From Comamonadaceae bacterium (GTDB taxonomy: Bacteria; Pseudomonadota; Gammaproteobacteria; Burkholderiales; Burkholderiaceae_C), in contig CANFOS010000003.1 of NCBI GenBank assembly GCA_947448735.1, positions 1 through 64,000 on the forward strand: 64,000 nt of DNA, read 5' to 3'. How positions within the stretch are numbered: position 1 is the first letter of the stretch; each line of letters starts with the position of its first letter. This document shows, piece after piece, positions 1-9,052 of the stretch. Below the pieces are notes generated by a model that was not told the DNA's origin, did not search any database, and saw nothing but the letters and a program-made list of their open reading frames with translations. A program made the position numbers and the translations under genes.

Positions 1-531
1 GGTAAAGGCCTGGCTACCAGTCAGAATCGAAAGCCATGCCGACAAGCCGCTGTCGTCAGGCGCAATCAATGCGCGGGCGGGGGTAGCAGCGACAACGCCG
101 CTTTGCAATGGAACAATCTCGCTGGTCGCTTGAAACTTCGGAGCATTGCGGTCAACTTGAGTTCTGGGGTCAGAAAAGTAATGCGCGCCGTACTCGACAC
201 GCGGGCGAAGTGTCAGGTACGCGAGGCCTTCCCCGCCAGCGACGATAGGCCCGTAACCGGTTTTCCCGCGCGCGAAATGGACGGTCAACGGCGCCAGCTT
301 GTGGCTGCGTCCCATCATGCCGCTACCGCTGACCACTACCTGGAACTGATCCGTCATATGAAAGTGGGTAGGCAAGCTGACGCCGGGCGACTGCTCCACA
401 AGATACGCGTGCGGACGCTCGTCCGGACCACCTCCCGCAATGATGTCAGTGCGCCCGAAAACGTCTCCCGTCAGGATGGTCACCGCCTTGCGATGCGGTT
501 TGGCCTGCTCGTAATTACCGGTAACGATCAT
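1..531 (-). CDS. cupin-domain protein, 3' end beyond window
   Basis: Reading leftward from an ATG at 531, the frame stays open for all 177 codons to the window edge, so the C-terminus is missing. The sequence begins MIVTGNYEQAKPHRKAV. Residues 53-71 hold a cupin-like stretch with the His-x-His pair typical of metal-binding cupins (THFHMT, His56 and His58), followed by beta-strand-like segments and a Gly-rich turn. Cupins bind metals or small carboxylate ligands in a beta barrel; the substrate cannot be read here. It lies 22 bases upstream of the Bug receptor at 554-1576 on the same strand if that gene is read first, so the two are probably co-transcribed. Confidence 0.6.
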   Translation of the reverse strand, partial: MIVTGNYEQAKPHRKAVTILTGDVFGRTDIIAGGGPDERPHAYLVEQSPGVSLPTHFHMTDQFQVVVSGSGMMGRSHKLAPLTVHFARGKTGYGPIVAGGEGLAYLTLRPRVEYGAHYFSDPRTQVDRNAPKFQATSEIVPLQSGVVAATPARALIAPDDSGLSAWLSILTGSQAFT

Positions 532-553
532 TGACTCTCCTCTTCCAGCCGAA

Positions 554-1576
554 TCATTCGGCCCGAATGTTGGCTTCCTGGACGACCTTTGCGTAGACAC
601 CTGCTTCGTCTTCGACCTTCCGTAGCAATTCAGCCCAGGGAAGGAAGCCGGGCGTCAGTCCCGCATCCTCCATGCGCTTCATCACGCCCGGGTCCTTGAC
701 GGCCTTTCCGATTTCAGACGACAGGGTGGCAACAATGGCTGGCGGCGTTCCTCTGGGAGCGGAGACTCCCAGCCAAGTTTCAAATTCGTAGCCCGGCAGG
801 GCTTCGGCGACCGCGGCAACCTGGGGCAAGCCCGCTAACCGTTGTGGCGATGAAACCGCCAACAGGCGAAGCCGGCCAGACCTGACCTGAACCATCGGCC
901 CGGCGATCGAGGTAAAAAGCATATCGACCTGCCCGCCGATCAGGTCGGTGACGGCCGGCGGCGTGCCTTTGTAGGGGATATGCCGAATATCGACGCCAGC
1001 ACGACGTTTGAGCAACTCCATCGCCAGATGCGACGGCGTGCCGTTGCCACCCGAGGCGTAAGCAAGGCCGCCGGGGTGACTGAGTGCGTGAGCAAGCAGT
1101 TCCTGCACGCTGGCGTAGGGCGAGGCGCTGCTCACGAAGAGTCCCGATGGCAACACGCCAAAACGCGCAACTGGAATGAAACTTTTGACGGCGTCATACC
1201 GCGCGCCGGGCGTCAGCAGCCGCGCGATGACCAGGTGGTTTCCCGACAAAAGCAATGTGTAGCCGTCGGGCACGGCAGACGCAACAAGATCGGCGCCTAT
1301 CGTTCCACCGGCCCCTGGCCGGTTGTCAACGACGAAGTTCTGCCCCGTCTGTGTGCAAAGCCGATCCGCCACGATGCGCATCCCGATATCGGCTGGCCCG
1401 CCGGCGGGGAACGCGACCACCAAGCGCACCGGCTTGTCCGGATAGCCTTGCGCAAAGGCGCAAGGCGCGAACACGCTTACCGCAAGCAAGGCGATCAAGG
1501 CGGTAAGCCACCCACGCCTGAACCCGGTCTGCGTCGAACACGCGGCCAACGTGCAAACGATCTTTCTTTTCGTCAC
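554..1576 (-). CDS. Bug/TctC-family periplasmic solute-binding protein
   Basis: Tripartite tricarboxylate transporter receptor family: a periplasmic Venus-flytrap protein that binds carboxylates. The 340-residue length fits. A basic N-terminus and hydrophobic segment (about residues 22-42, ending in CAFAQ) form a signal peptide. The mature part starts YPDKPVRLVVAFPAGGPADI, the classic first strand and ligand-loop motif, and DNRPGAGGTIGADLVA is the second family signature. No TctA or TctB membrane partner lies in the window, so this is an orphan receptor. It precedes the cupin gene on the minus strand. An 8-bp inverted repeat about 170 bp upstream (1747-1766) may regulate it. The ligand is unknown. 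Confidence 0.85.
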   Translation of the reverse strand: MTKRKIVCTLAACSTQTGFRRGWLTALIALLAVSVFAPCAFAQGYPDKPVRLVVAFPAGGPADIGMRIVADRLCTQTGQNFVVDNRPGAGGTIGADLVASAVPDGYTLLLSGNHLVIARLLTPGARYDAVKSFIPVARFGVLPSGLFVSSASPYASVQELLAHALSHPGGLAYASGGNGTPSHLAMELLKRRAGVDIRHIPYKGTPPAVTDLIGGQVDMLFTSIAGPMVQVRSGRLRLLAVSSPQRLAGLPQVAAVAEALPGYEFETWLGVSAPRGTPPAIVATLSSEIGKAVKDPGVMKRMEDAGLTPGFLPWAELLRKVEDEAGVYAKVVQEANIRAE

Positions 1577-1746
1577 GTCTGTCTCCTTTTATAACGGCAC
1601 TTGCTACGGTATACCCGCCTGAAGCCGTGTGAATAACTCAACAAATTATTCTTTTTTCGGTATTTATTCCAGATTCGGAACACAGCAGAGGGCGGTCATT
1701 GCCACCGGGCCCGTGAAAACCCCCTGGCAAATCACCTCCATAACCT

Positions 1747-1766
1747 ATGGTCAAACAATTGACCAT
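1747..1766. promoter_or_regulatory. perfect 8-bp inverted repeat, possible GntR-type operator
   Basis: ATGGTCAA, four-base spacer ACAA, then TTGACCAT: a perfect 8+8 inverted repeat. The TGGTC...GACCA pattern resembles operators of some GntR-family (FadR-like) regulators. It lies about 170 bp upstream of the Bug receptor gene that starts at 1576 and reads away from it. No GntR regulator gene is in the window, so the cognate protein would be encoded elsewhere. Confidence 0.4.
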
Positions 1767-2168
1767 GCGTATCATTTCTCTAGTTTAACTAAATCGTTAT
1801 TGAGACTGTCACTGATGCCCGGGTGCCGCAGAGCGGCACGCTACGGCGAGGAAAAAAGTGATCTTACTGAAGCTAGGATCCCCAGCTACCCAAAGAAGAG
1901 AGCAGACAGCTGTTTATCTTTGAAATCCAACCATCCAATGAAATGGCAGGAGACTATCTGTCGGAGAGGGCGACCCTCAGTTTGAGTGCTATCGCACACT
2001 GATCAAACGCCAATTCCGGGCCGCCTCAAGAGGCTCCCCATCCAACAGCGTCCAATGCAAACCAATGGCAACCGTCAAAATTCTGGCAATGATCTGGCAA
2101 CGGCATAAAAAGAAAAAATCCCCGCTATCGATTAAATAGCAGGGATTCCAGCATTCACGACTTATAAA

Positions 2169-2217
2169 TGGTAGGGCGTCACAGACTTGAACTGTGGACC
2201 AAAGGATTATGAGTCCC
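2169..2217 (-). pseudogene. 3' part of a tRNA (CAU anticodon), 5' half lost
   Basis: On the minus strand this stretch carries an anticodon arm with CTCATAA loop, a variable region TGGTC, a fully paired T-arm (CACAG/CTGTG around TTCAAGT) and a 3' end ending in CCA. It shares a 21-base identical block through the anticodon arm with the intact tRNA at 24211-24287, but differs in the T-stem and acceptor stem. No matching D-arm or 5' acceptor strand is found upstream. It is therefore a tRNA fragment, possibly an old attachment-site remnant or a decayed imported tRNA, rather than a functional gene. Confidence 0.6.
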
Positions 2218-2711
2218 GTGCTGCGGTTTGAGGGCCAGACCGTTCGCCTACAGCGGCAGGATCGGGCAGTTGGATTCTCTCTCGACCAAGTCGTAGACGA
2301 AGATGAATTTGGCCATGCGTGTCTGGATGCCGGCGACCATGCCAAGTTCAAATATTTGGGCCCCGTCGAAAACCGGCTTGAATTCAGCGTGCAGCTCGGC
2401 GTCGAGTTAGCCGTACATATTGGTCATGACGATCTGGTCCGGCACCGAGCACCACACTCACCTTGCTGCAAAAAACAAGGCTACCGAGCGGATTTTTTTG
2501 CTGTGCCTGTGGGCTGTGTATGTTGTTGATCAGGCGCCTAGACAAATTGAATCAAATTTATTGTGGCACTCATCAAAATCAACCCAATGTTGAGGGTGAG
2601 GAAATTTCATTGCATGAATCGCGCATGCTTAGGGTCTAACGCCCCTTTCAATCACTGGCTTGTCAACCATATGACCCTCCAATTTAATCGCCCCGTTTTG
2701 ACCTGAAGCCG

Positions 2712-3383
2712 CTAGATGCCGTAAGTGATACGGATGGCGAGCTTTGTGGCGATGGCGACGTCGCGGTCGAGCCCGCAGAGGCTGGATGCCAGTTGACCGG
2801 CCTCATGATCCAGTTCCGAGGCCGGGACGACCTTATTCACCAGCCCCATGGACTGGGCAACAGTGGCCGACACAGCTTCTGCGGTCAACAGCAGCTGATA
2901 CGCAAATCTGCTGCCCACTTTCTGAAAAAGTCCTGACACCATCAGTTCGGGCACGATGCCTAGTTTCACTTCAGGAAAACCGATCTTTGCCTTCTCGCTC
3001 ATCAGGGCCATGTCGGTAGACAGTGCAATGGCCGCACCACCCCCCAGGGCATGGCCGTTCAACACCGAAAGTGTGGGCACGGGGAAGTGGCTGATCGCGT
3101 GTAGCAGCTGCCGCAGAAGCTCTGTTCTTTGTTGTCGGAGTTCGTGCGCCTCAGTTCCGCCAGCGATGAATTCGCCCAGATCAGCGCCTGCGCTGAACAC
3201 GTCGCCCGAGGCGGCCAGAACCAGAGCGCGGATGCGCTTGTCTTCGCGGGCAGCCCTCAGCTCATCAAGCAGCATCGCCAATAACGCAGTGTCCAGTGCG
3301 TTCTTTTTGGCGGGGCGGTTCAGTGTCAGTGTGCAGATGCCCTCAGCAACATCGACCAGCAAAGACTGCTTTATCGCCTGCAT
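2712..3383 (-). CDS. enoyl-CoA hydratase/isomerase family protein
   Basis: Crotonase-fold protein of 223 residues. The start at 3383 (MQAIKQSLLVDVAEGICTLTLNRP) is chosen because the longer frame runs back through the neighbouring lyase gene. Family marks visible are the strand LNRPAKKNALD, the oxyanion-hole segment FSAGADLGEF and the helix HALGGGAAIALSTDMALM. The segment FPEVKLGIVPELMVSG holds the usual position of the catalytic loop. It is shorter than typical hydratases (about 260 residues) and may be a hydratase, isomerase or CoA-ester hydrolase. It follows the citryl-CoA-lyase-like gene by 58 bp and ends the leftward operon from the acyl-CoA dehydrogenase at 6461. Confidence 0.8.
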   Translation of the reverse strand: MQAIKQSLLVDVAEGICTLTLNRPAKKNALDTALLAMLLDELRAAREDKRIRALVLAASGDVFSAGADLGEFIAGGTEAHELRQQRTELLRQLLHAISHFPVPTLSVLNGHALGGGAAIALSTDMALMSEKAKIGFPEVKLGIVPELMVSGLFQKVGSRFAYQLLLTAEAVSATVAQSMGLVNKVVPASELDHEAGQLASSLCGLDRDVAIATKLAIRITYGI

Positions 3384-3441
3384 CACAAAGCACCTGAGTT
3401 GCTTCGTCTGTGAGACAGCATGAGGGTGTTCGACTTGTCCA

Positions 3442-4227
3442 TTACTCTGCGACGTAGGGAACCGCGGCCCTGCCCGCACGCCAGAGCGTGATGGCCGCAG
3501 GCTTTTTCGACTCTTCAACCAAGTGCCCGGCCAGGCCGGCAGATCTTGAGACGACGGCGACGCTTCGGATGGCCGTGATCGGGATACCGATGTCCAGCAA
3601 AAGGGCGCCCATAGCGCCCGTCGCATTGATGGTGATATGGCGGCCCTTCACGGCATCAATCTCTGCGGAGAGCTTTTGAAGAAGTGCCATGTGCGGCAGT
3701 GCAATGCCCGTTGCTGCGGCGACTGCAAACAATCTGGGCGACCTGGGATCGTCCGGTTTGTGGTGCAGGTGACCGAAGCCTGGAATGGGTGCGCCGCTGG
3801 CGATCAGGCGTTTCGACGCCTCAGTGATGGCTGACTCCCCCTGTAGCGCCACCGCGTCTGCAAGTTCGGCCAGAATCTGGGCGCTTTGTTCCGCTGTGCC
3901 GCCGAATTTCCCGCCGACCGCCAGCAGCCCTGCTGCAATAGCGACCTGAGGCTCTTGTGGGTTGGTGCCAGAGATGAGGCGCGAAACAATGGTGCTGGGA
4001 TTGATGCCATGTTCCATCAGGGTCACCAGGCAGGCATCCAGGATGGTGGTTTGTGCTGGCGAAGGAAATTTCCCGGCCACCAGGAAATAAAACATTTCCG
4101 TGAATGAGCGGACACCCATGAGGTCGTTGACCAGGTCTGACCCGCGCACAAAAATCTGTGTTTCATTCTGGTCACACAGGCTCGTCGTGGGCGGCGTTTT
4201 GCCTTCGCCCTTGCTGTTGTTACTCAT
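3442..4227 (-). CDS. citryl-CoA lyase-like / citrate synthase-superfamily protein
   Basis: A 261-residue protein resembling the citrate-synthase fold found in citryl-CoA lyase and the C-terminal part of ATP-citrate lyase. The motif PGFGHLHHKPDDPRSPRL carries the conserved His-rich active-site loop, and VRGSDLVNDLMG matches the N-terminal region of these small homologues. Such enzymes cleave or form a bond between an acetyl-CoA-type unit and a 2-oxoacid. It lies between the Bug receptor (4287-5258) and the enoyl-CoA hydratase, so a role in cleaving a citryl-, malyl- or citramalyl-type CoA ester is plausible; the real substrate is not readable from the sequence. Confidence 0.7.
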   Translation of the reverse strand: MSNNSKGEGKTPPTTSLCDQNETQIFVRGSDLVNDLMGVRSFTEMFYFLVAGKFPSPAQTTILDACLVTLMEHGINPSTIVSRLISGTNPQEPQVAIAAGLLAVGGKFGGTAEQSAQILAELADAVALQGESAITEASKRLIASGAPIPGFGHLHHKPDDPRSPRLFAVAAATGIALPHMALLQKLSAEIDAVKGRHITINATGAMGALLLDIGIPITAIRSVAVVSRSAGLAGHLVEESKKPAAITLWRAGRAAVPYVAE

Positions 4228-4286
4228 CTCATGATCCCTGTTGTCAAGTCAAATTCGTCTGTAGTGCGTTCGAAGCGGGCATTGAA

Positions 4287-5258
4287 TTATTTTTCAAGCA
4301 CTTCAGACAGGCGGGGGGTTTGAAGCAGGGCTGACCAGTACTTCGACTCGCCGGCCACGGCAGCGGTCAACTCGGCCGGGTCAAGGTATAGCGCACTGGT
4401 GTAACCCTTGGCCATAGCGTCGCGAAACTCTGTGCCTTCGACGGAGCGCTTGAGGGCCTCCACCAGTTTTTGTTGTGTGGCAGCCGGCGTTCCCTTGGGT
4501 GCGAAGACACCAAAACGTGACAACTCGACCGAGTTGATTCCTGACTCCAGTGCGGTCGGCGTATTCGGGAAAAAGGACGAGCGTTTTTTGTCTAGCGTAG
4601 CAATGACGCGTAGTTTTCCGGAATTGACAAGCGGTGCCACTGCGCCAGGCAGCGCAAACACCACATCAGAAAAGCCGCCGATGATGGCTTGGATGGCGCC
4701 CGACACGCCCTTGAAGGGCACGTGGGTCAGATTCAGATTGGCGGTTGCTATGAAGGCTTCTCCCACCATGTGCGTACTGGTGCCGATGCCTGCGCTGCCC
4801 ATGTTGATTTTCCCCGGATTGGCCCTTGCATAAGCTAAAAATTCAGGCAGGGTCTTGTAGGGCAGTTCTGCGTTGATGGCCACAACCAGAGGGGTGCCCG
4901 TCACGTTGCCGATGGCGATGAAATCGTCCGGCGAGAAGCGCGCGGTCTTGCCCATCGGCAGGATGGACAGAGCGGTTGTGTTTGCAAACAGCAATGTGTG
5001 GCCATCTGCCGGCGCGTTTTTGACAGCCAGTGACCCGACGACGGTTCCACCCCCATCGCGAGGTTCGATGACGACAGCCTGGCCGATAGCCTCTGACAGT
5101 TGAGGCACCATGGCCCGTATTTGCAAATCTGCGGCGCCGGGCGCATAGGGAACAATTATTTTGACCGGACGGTTGGGAAATGTCTGGGCTCTGACAGCCA
5201 CCGTTGAAGCTGCCAGAACAATCGCCGCTACGGTTGCAAGCAGGGTGAACTTTTTCAT
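4287..5258 (-). CDS. Bug/TctC-family periplasmic solute-binding protein
   Basis: Orphan periplasmic receptor of the tripartite tricarboxylate transporter family, 323 residues from the ATG at 5258. That start is preferred over an upstream one because GGAGA lies just ahead of it and the protein then opens with a clean signal peptide (MKKFTLLATVAAIVLAAST, cleavage near VRAQ). The motif FPNRPVKIIVPYAPGAADLQ is the ligand-binding start, with EPRDGGGTVVGSLAV as second signature. It lies between acyl-CoA dehydrogenase (54 bp gap) and the citryl-CoA-lyase-like gene on the same strand. It presumably captures the carboxylate degraded by the cluster; the membrane subunits must be encoded elsewhere. Confidence 0.88.
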   Translation of the reverse strand: MKKFTLLATVAAIVLAASTVAVRAQTFPNRPVKIIVPYAPGAADLQIRAMVPQLSEAIGQAVVIEPRDGGGTVVGSLAVKNAPADGHTLLFANTTALSILPMGKTARFSPDDFIAIGNVTGTPLVVAINAELPYKTLPEFLAYARANPGKINMGSAGIGTSTHMVGEAFIATANLNLTHVPFKGVSGAIQAIIGGFSDVVFALPGAVAPLVNSGKLRVIATLDKKRSSFFPNTPTALESGINSVELSRFGVFAPKGTPAATQQKLVEALKRSVEGTEFRDAMAKGYTSALYLDPAELTAAVAGESKYWSALLQTPRLSEVLEK

Positions 5259-5312
5259 GGTGTGGTCTCCGTTGATTTGACTAAATAATTTGCACGATCT
5301 CATCGACAACTT

Positions 5313-6461
5313 CTAATTGCGAAGCAGGTCCCGTGCGATGACCAGCCTCTGCATCTCCGAACTTCCCTCGCCGACGCGAAAGAGCCGCAAGTCCCTGTAG
5401 AAACGCTCTACTTCATAGCCGCGCACAACGCCATTGGCGCCGTGGATCTGTACCGCCTTGTCGGCCATCCTTCCGGCGACCTCGGAGCAATACAGCTTGC
5501 ACATGCTGGCCTTGATGCGTATCTGGCTCTCGTCTTCGCTGTCGAGCAATGTCTGCTGCACCAGCGCCCGGGCGGCGGCCAGTTCGGTGGCTGAGTCCGC
5601 CAGCATCCACTGGATGGCCTGGCGGTCGGCCAGCGGCGCGCCGAAGGTGCGGCGGTCTTTGGCATACGCGGTGGCGATTTCAAGCAGTTTTTCTGCCGCG
5701 CCCAGGCACAGGCAGGCGACGCTCATGCGCCCTTCTGTCAGTGCACTGGAGGCCAGTTGAAACCCGCGGCCCAGTTCGTCGAGCAGCGCACTCTTATCGA
5801 TCTTGCAGTTGTCGAAAGTGATTTCAGACAGCGTCCAGGCAGCGGAGCCCATGGTGGTTTCCACGCGGGTGATTTCCATGCCTGGCGTGCCCTTGTCGAC
5901 CAGGAAGGCGCTGATACCGCCACGGGCGCGCAATGCCGGGTCGGTCACAGCAATCACCATGATCACCTCTGCTGAATCCGCATGAGAGATGAACTGCTTC
6001 TGGCCCGAAATGCTCCAACCTGTCTCAGTGGCTGTCGCGCGCGTCGAGATTGACGATGCGTCTGAACCGGCGCCAGGCTCCGTGAGGGCAAATGCGATGC
6101 GTGTATCGCCGCGCGTCAGCGGCGGCAGGTATTTGTCCTTTTGCGCATCCGTACCGTATTGCGCAATGGCCATGGGCGAGAGCCCGCCGGTGCCGGACAT
6201 CAGGATGGTGAACATCGGGTGACAGCGGCTGAGCTCCTCCTGCACAAGGCAATACTGGGCCAGCGACATGTCCGAGCCGCCATATTTTTCGGGCAGGCGC
6301 ATGCCCAGAAATCCCTGTGAGGCCAGCAGTCGCATCAGTTCGGCGGGGAATTTTCCTGTCTTGTCTACTTCCTGCGCCCATGGAGGAAGCTCGTCCTCTA
6401 CAAATCGCCGCACAGAAGCCCGCATTTCTGCGAGGCCTTCTGCCACTTCTTTGAATGCCAT
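5313..6461 (-). CDS. acyl-CoA dehydrogenase family protein
   Basis: FAD-dependent acyl-CoA dehydrogenase, 382 residues, full family length. The ATG at 6461 (MAFKEVAEGLAEMRASV) is chosen because AAGGA lies upstream; the frame extends 45 codons further without support. Visible marks are FALTEPGAGSDASSI (FAD and substrate loop), the middle beta domain, YAKDRRTFGAPLADRQAI and the C-terminal IHGANGVVRGYEVERFYRD segment. It would introduce an alpha,beta double bond into a CoA thioester and pass electrons to ETF. It is the first gene of the leftward operon and is divergent from the TetR gene, sharing a 194-bp control region with it. Confidence 0.9.
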   Translation of the reverse strand: MAFKEVAEGLAEMRASVRRFVEDELPPWAQEVDKTGKFPAELMRLLASQGFLGMRLPEKYGGSDMSLAQYCLVQEELSRCHPMFTILMSGTGGLSPMAIAQYGTDAQKDKYLPPLTRGDTRIAFALTEPGAGSDASSISTRATATETGWSISGQKQFISHADSAEVIMVIAVTDPALRARGGISAFLVDKGTPGMEITRVETTMGSAAWTLSEITFDNCKIDKSALLDELGRGFQLASSALTEGRMSVACLCLGAAEKLLEIATAYAKDRRTFGAPLADRQAIQWMLADSATELAAARALVQQTLLDSEDESQIRIKASMCKLYCSEVAGRMADKAVQIHGANGVVRGYEVERFYRDLRLFRVGEGSSEMQRLVIARDLLRN

Positions 6462-6655
6462 ACGGTTTTTCCTTAGCCCGATAAATTCATAAAATATGAC
6501 TCTGTAGTAAAAAAGTCTATCATGCACCAATGAGAAGTGCGATAGAATTTTCAAAACTGACGTATGGGTCAAATATGGTGTTCGGGTTTTCACCAATCTG
6601 TCTGTCTAGCCATGACAATGAACAAAAATAGCGCTCCGGGGTGTTTGGGGTGCCA
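6462..6655. promoter_or_regulatory. divergent control region, acyl-CoA dehydrogenase / TetR
   Basis: This intergenic region separates the divergent acyl-CoA dehydrogenase and TetR genes and is AT-richer than its neighbours. It contains a weak inverted repeat TGAC-six bases-GTCA at 6558-6571. Divergent TetR regulators commonly bind such a region and control both directions; the assignment of this particular repeat as the operator is a guess. Confidence 0.4.
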
Positions 6656-7369
6656 ATGAACCAGCAATCAGGCCTTGCCAGCGCAGAGCGTGACCTCGCC
6701 GATGTGGTGGACGTCGGTATCTTCACGGGCAAAAAAACAGCGGGTGGAAAAGTTCGCGAGTTACGCACCCGCCGCGCAGAAAAGTACCAGGGCAAAAAAG
6801 ACGCGATCCTCAAGCAGTCGGGGCGACTCTTCAGCGACCTCGGTTTTGCCAACGCTTCGCTCGACCAGGTCGCGGAGAGGCTGGGCATTGCCAAGCCTGC
6901 CATCTACTACTACTTCAGCAGCAAGGAACAGATTCTGTTCGAGTGCTTCATACGCGCGTTTGACGTGGCCGACCAGATCATGAAAGACGTGTTGGAACTG
7001 CCCCTGCCTGCGCACCGGAAGCTGGAGCGCTATATGCGCGATTACCTGATCAGCCACCTCAATGGCGACGCGCCTTCCATGCCTTCGCATGACCTGAATG
7101 CGCTCTCGCTGGCTTATAGAACTCGCATCGACCGCCGCCGCCGGGTGAGGCGAAATCGTCTCAGGGACCTGGTCTCCGAGGCAATACGCGACCAGGCGTT
7201 CAAGCCTTGCGATCCGGCGATCTTCATGAGTTCCTGGGGTGGTGCCGCCTCTTGGGTGATCGAGAGTTTTGACCCGAGAAAAGGGCTGGCGGCGACAGAT
7301 GTGGCAGACCAGGTGGTAGGTCTTTTTTTAAGGGGCGTGCTGGTCAATCCCGATCAACAGGACGCTTGA
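6656..7369 (+). CDS. TetR/AcrR-family transcriptional regulator
   Basis: DNA-binding repressor of about 237 residues. A TetR helix-turn-helix spans roughly residues 45-92: GRLFSDLGFANASLDQVAER, then LGIAKPAIYYYFSSKEQILF, the typical recognition helix and YYYF motif. The C-terminal ligand-binding part ends FLRGVLVN. The first 40 residues precede the usual domain, so the true start may be further downstream; the ATG at 6656 has only a weak GGGG upstream. It diverges from the acyl-CoA dehydrogenase operon and is followed 12 bp later by the acyl-CoA synthetase, which suggests it senses a CoA-ester intermediate of this pathway. Confidence 0.88.
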   Translation: MNQQSGLASAERDLADVVDVGIFTGKKTAGGKVRELRTRRAEKYQGKKDAILKQSGRLFSDLGFANASLDQVAERLGIAKPAIYYYFSSKEQILFECFIRAFDVADQIMKDVLELPLPAHRKLERYMRDYLISHLNGDAPSMPSHDLNALSLAYRTRIDRRRRVRRNRLRDLVSEAIRDQAFKPCDPAIFMSSWGGAASWVIESFDPRKGLAATDVADQVVGLFLRGVLVNPDQQDA

Positions 7370-7381
7370 GAAGGTCAAGGC

Positions 7382-9016
7382 ATGGACATCAAAAAAATCG
7401 AGAAAGATATCCCCGAGCTGGAGCTCGCGCGCCGCACCACGCCGGACGCGCTCAGGCACGCTGCAGAACACTGGCCAACGCATGAGGCGTTGATCATCGG
7501 CGGTACCCGACTGAACTACGCCCAGCTCTACGAGACAGTGCTGCTGCATGCGTCCAACCTGTACCGGCTGGGGCTGCGGCCGGGCGAGCACCTGGCCATT
7601 TGCATGGGTAACAGCGCTGAGTGGGTCATCACGGCCTATGCCGCCAACTGCATCGGCGCGGTGATCATCCCGGTCAACACCCGATTCAAGGCAGACGAAC
7701 TACGCTATCAGCTGGAGCAGTCCGACACGGATTTCCTGGTCGTGGCCGACCGATTCCTGAAGATCGACTTCATCGAGATGCTACAGGGGATTGAGCCGGC
7801 CATCGCTACGTCCTTGCCGGGCAAGTCACTTCCAAAACTCAGAAAGCTGATTGTTCTCGGAAGCCATGTTCCACCCGCAGGTGTTTCCTACGATGAGTTG
7901 ACCCGCGCCGGCGCCGAGCAACCGCCTACATCCACGCTTCCCAAACCAGACGACCTGGCCCTGATCCAGTACACCTCAGGCACAACGTCTTTTCCGAAGG
8001 GCGTGATGCTGCGGCATATCAACCTGACGCTGGATGCCTGGCACGTCGGACGCCGTATCGGCCTGCGGGAAAAAGACAAGTACTTCAGCGGGCGACCGCT
8101 GTTCCACGTCGCCGGAACCACGCTCTCCATGCTGGCATCCCTGATGACGGGCGCCTGCTACCTCACCGCAGCTTCCTTCGATCCGGAAGAGGTGCTGCGG
8201 ATCATGGAGCAAGAAAACTGTACCGTCACGTCCGCCAACGACACGATGTTCATGATGCTGATGGATCACCCTAATTTCAGCAAGACACGGCTGCAGGTCA
8301 GAGCAGGCATTGCGGCAACGAGCGAAGAGGTCTCGCGCATGCTGATCGATAAGCTGAAGCTCCATGAGTTCAGCGCCGGGTACGGTCTGTCAGAGTCTTC
8401 GCCCACCGCCGTCATGGGGCCTTACAACGATTCAGTGGGCAAAAGGATTGCAGGTTTCGGTTTTCCCTTGCCGGGCATCGACGTGCGGATCTTCGATTCG
8501 GAAACCTTCACTGAGGTTGCTGCCGGTACGCTGGGCGAGATAGGTGTGAAGGGCTGGAACCTCATGGCCGGCTATTACAAGATGCCCGAGGCTACCGCCA
8601 AAACCATTGACGCCAACGGCTGGCTGCACACTGGCGACCTCGGTGTTGCCGATGAGGACGGACGGATCCGTTTTGTGGACCGGCTTAAAGACATGTTCAG
8701 GGTCGGTGGCGAAAATGTCGCGCCTGCGGATGTCGAGAATGTCTTGAATGCGCACCCCGCTGTCCTTCAGGCGCAGGTAGTCGGTGTACCTGATAAACGG
8801 CTGACACAGGTGGCTGCTGCGTACGTGATTTTGAAGATCGGGAAAACCACCACGGAGGAAGCGCTCATCGCATGGTGCAAAGAAAAGTCCGCTAGCTTCA
8901 AGGTGCCCCGCTATGTCCGTTTTGTGGATTCGTTCGAGCCCATCGGCATGACGGGCAGTGCCAAGGTTCAGCGGAACAAACTCCTCGCCTATGCGGTGAA
9001 GGACTTGGGGCTTTGA
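7382..9016 (+). CDS. AMP-dependent acyl-CoA synthetase/ligase
   Basis: ANL-superfamily enzyme of 544 residues that activates a carboxylic acid to its CoA ester through an acyl-adenylate. Visible motifs are the phosphate-binding loop YTSGTTSFPKG (about 197-207), YGLSESSP (about 334-341), HTGDLG (about 416-421) and the C-terminal GSAKVQRNK with the catalytic lysine. The start is supported by AAGG just upstream, 12 bp after the TetR gene. As the first enzyme of the rightward operon it probably performs the entry step for the acid delivered by the Bug receptors. The chain length or ring type of the substrate cannot be told. Confidence 0.9.
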   Translation: MDIKKIEKDIPELELARRTTPDALRHAAEHWPTHEALIIGGTRLNYAQLYETVLLHASNLYRLGLRPGEHLAICMGNSAEWVITAYAANCIGAVIIPVNTRFKADELRYQLEQSDTDFLVVADRFLKIDFIEMLQGIEPAIATSLPGKSLPKLRKLIVLGSHVPPAGVSYDELTRAGAEQPPTSTLPKPDDLALIQYTSGTTSFPKGVMLRHINLTLDAWHVGRRIGLREKDKYFSGRPLFHVAGTTLSMLASLMTGACYLTAASFDPEEVLRIMEQENCTVTSANDTMFMMLMDHPNFSKTRLQVRAGIAATSEEVSRMLIDKLKLHEFSAGYGLSESSPTAVMGPYNDSVGKRIAGFGFPLPGIDVRIFDSETFTEVAAGTLGEIGVKGWNLMAGYYKMPEATAKTIDANGWLHTGDLGVADEDGRIRFVDRLKDMFRVGGENVAPADVENVLNAHPAVLQAQVVGVPDKRLTQVAAAYVILKIGKTTTEEALIAWCKEKSASFKVPRYVRFVDSFEPIGMTGSAKVQRNKLLAYAVKDLGL

Positions 9017-9052
9017 GCACCCGAAAACCAGTATTCAACAATCGGCATTCAG

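Larger units (their letters stand above)
1577..2711. other. 1.1-kb non-coding stretch with remnants
   Basis: I see no convincing intact gene here. Open frames of 110-120 codons exist on both strands but lack family motifs, ribosome-binding sites or plausible composition. Recognisable content is an inverted repeat (1747-1766) and the 3' part of a tRNA-like sequence (2169-2217). Between about 2260 and 2450 the minus strand can be read as a short protein-like piece interrupted by a stop (MTNMYG, stop, then LDAELHAEFKPVF...), which may be a decayed gene end, but I cannot assign it to a family. Confidence 0.5.

Noticed and set aside
1629..1985. 118-codon frame in the left intergenic region
   Set aside because: No motif, no ribosome-binding site, and the possible operator lies within it.
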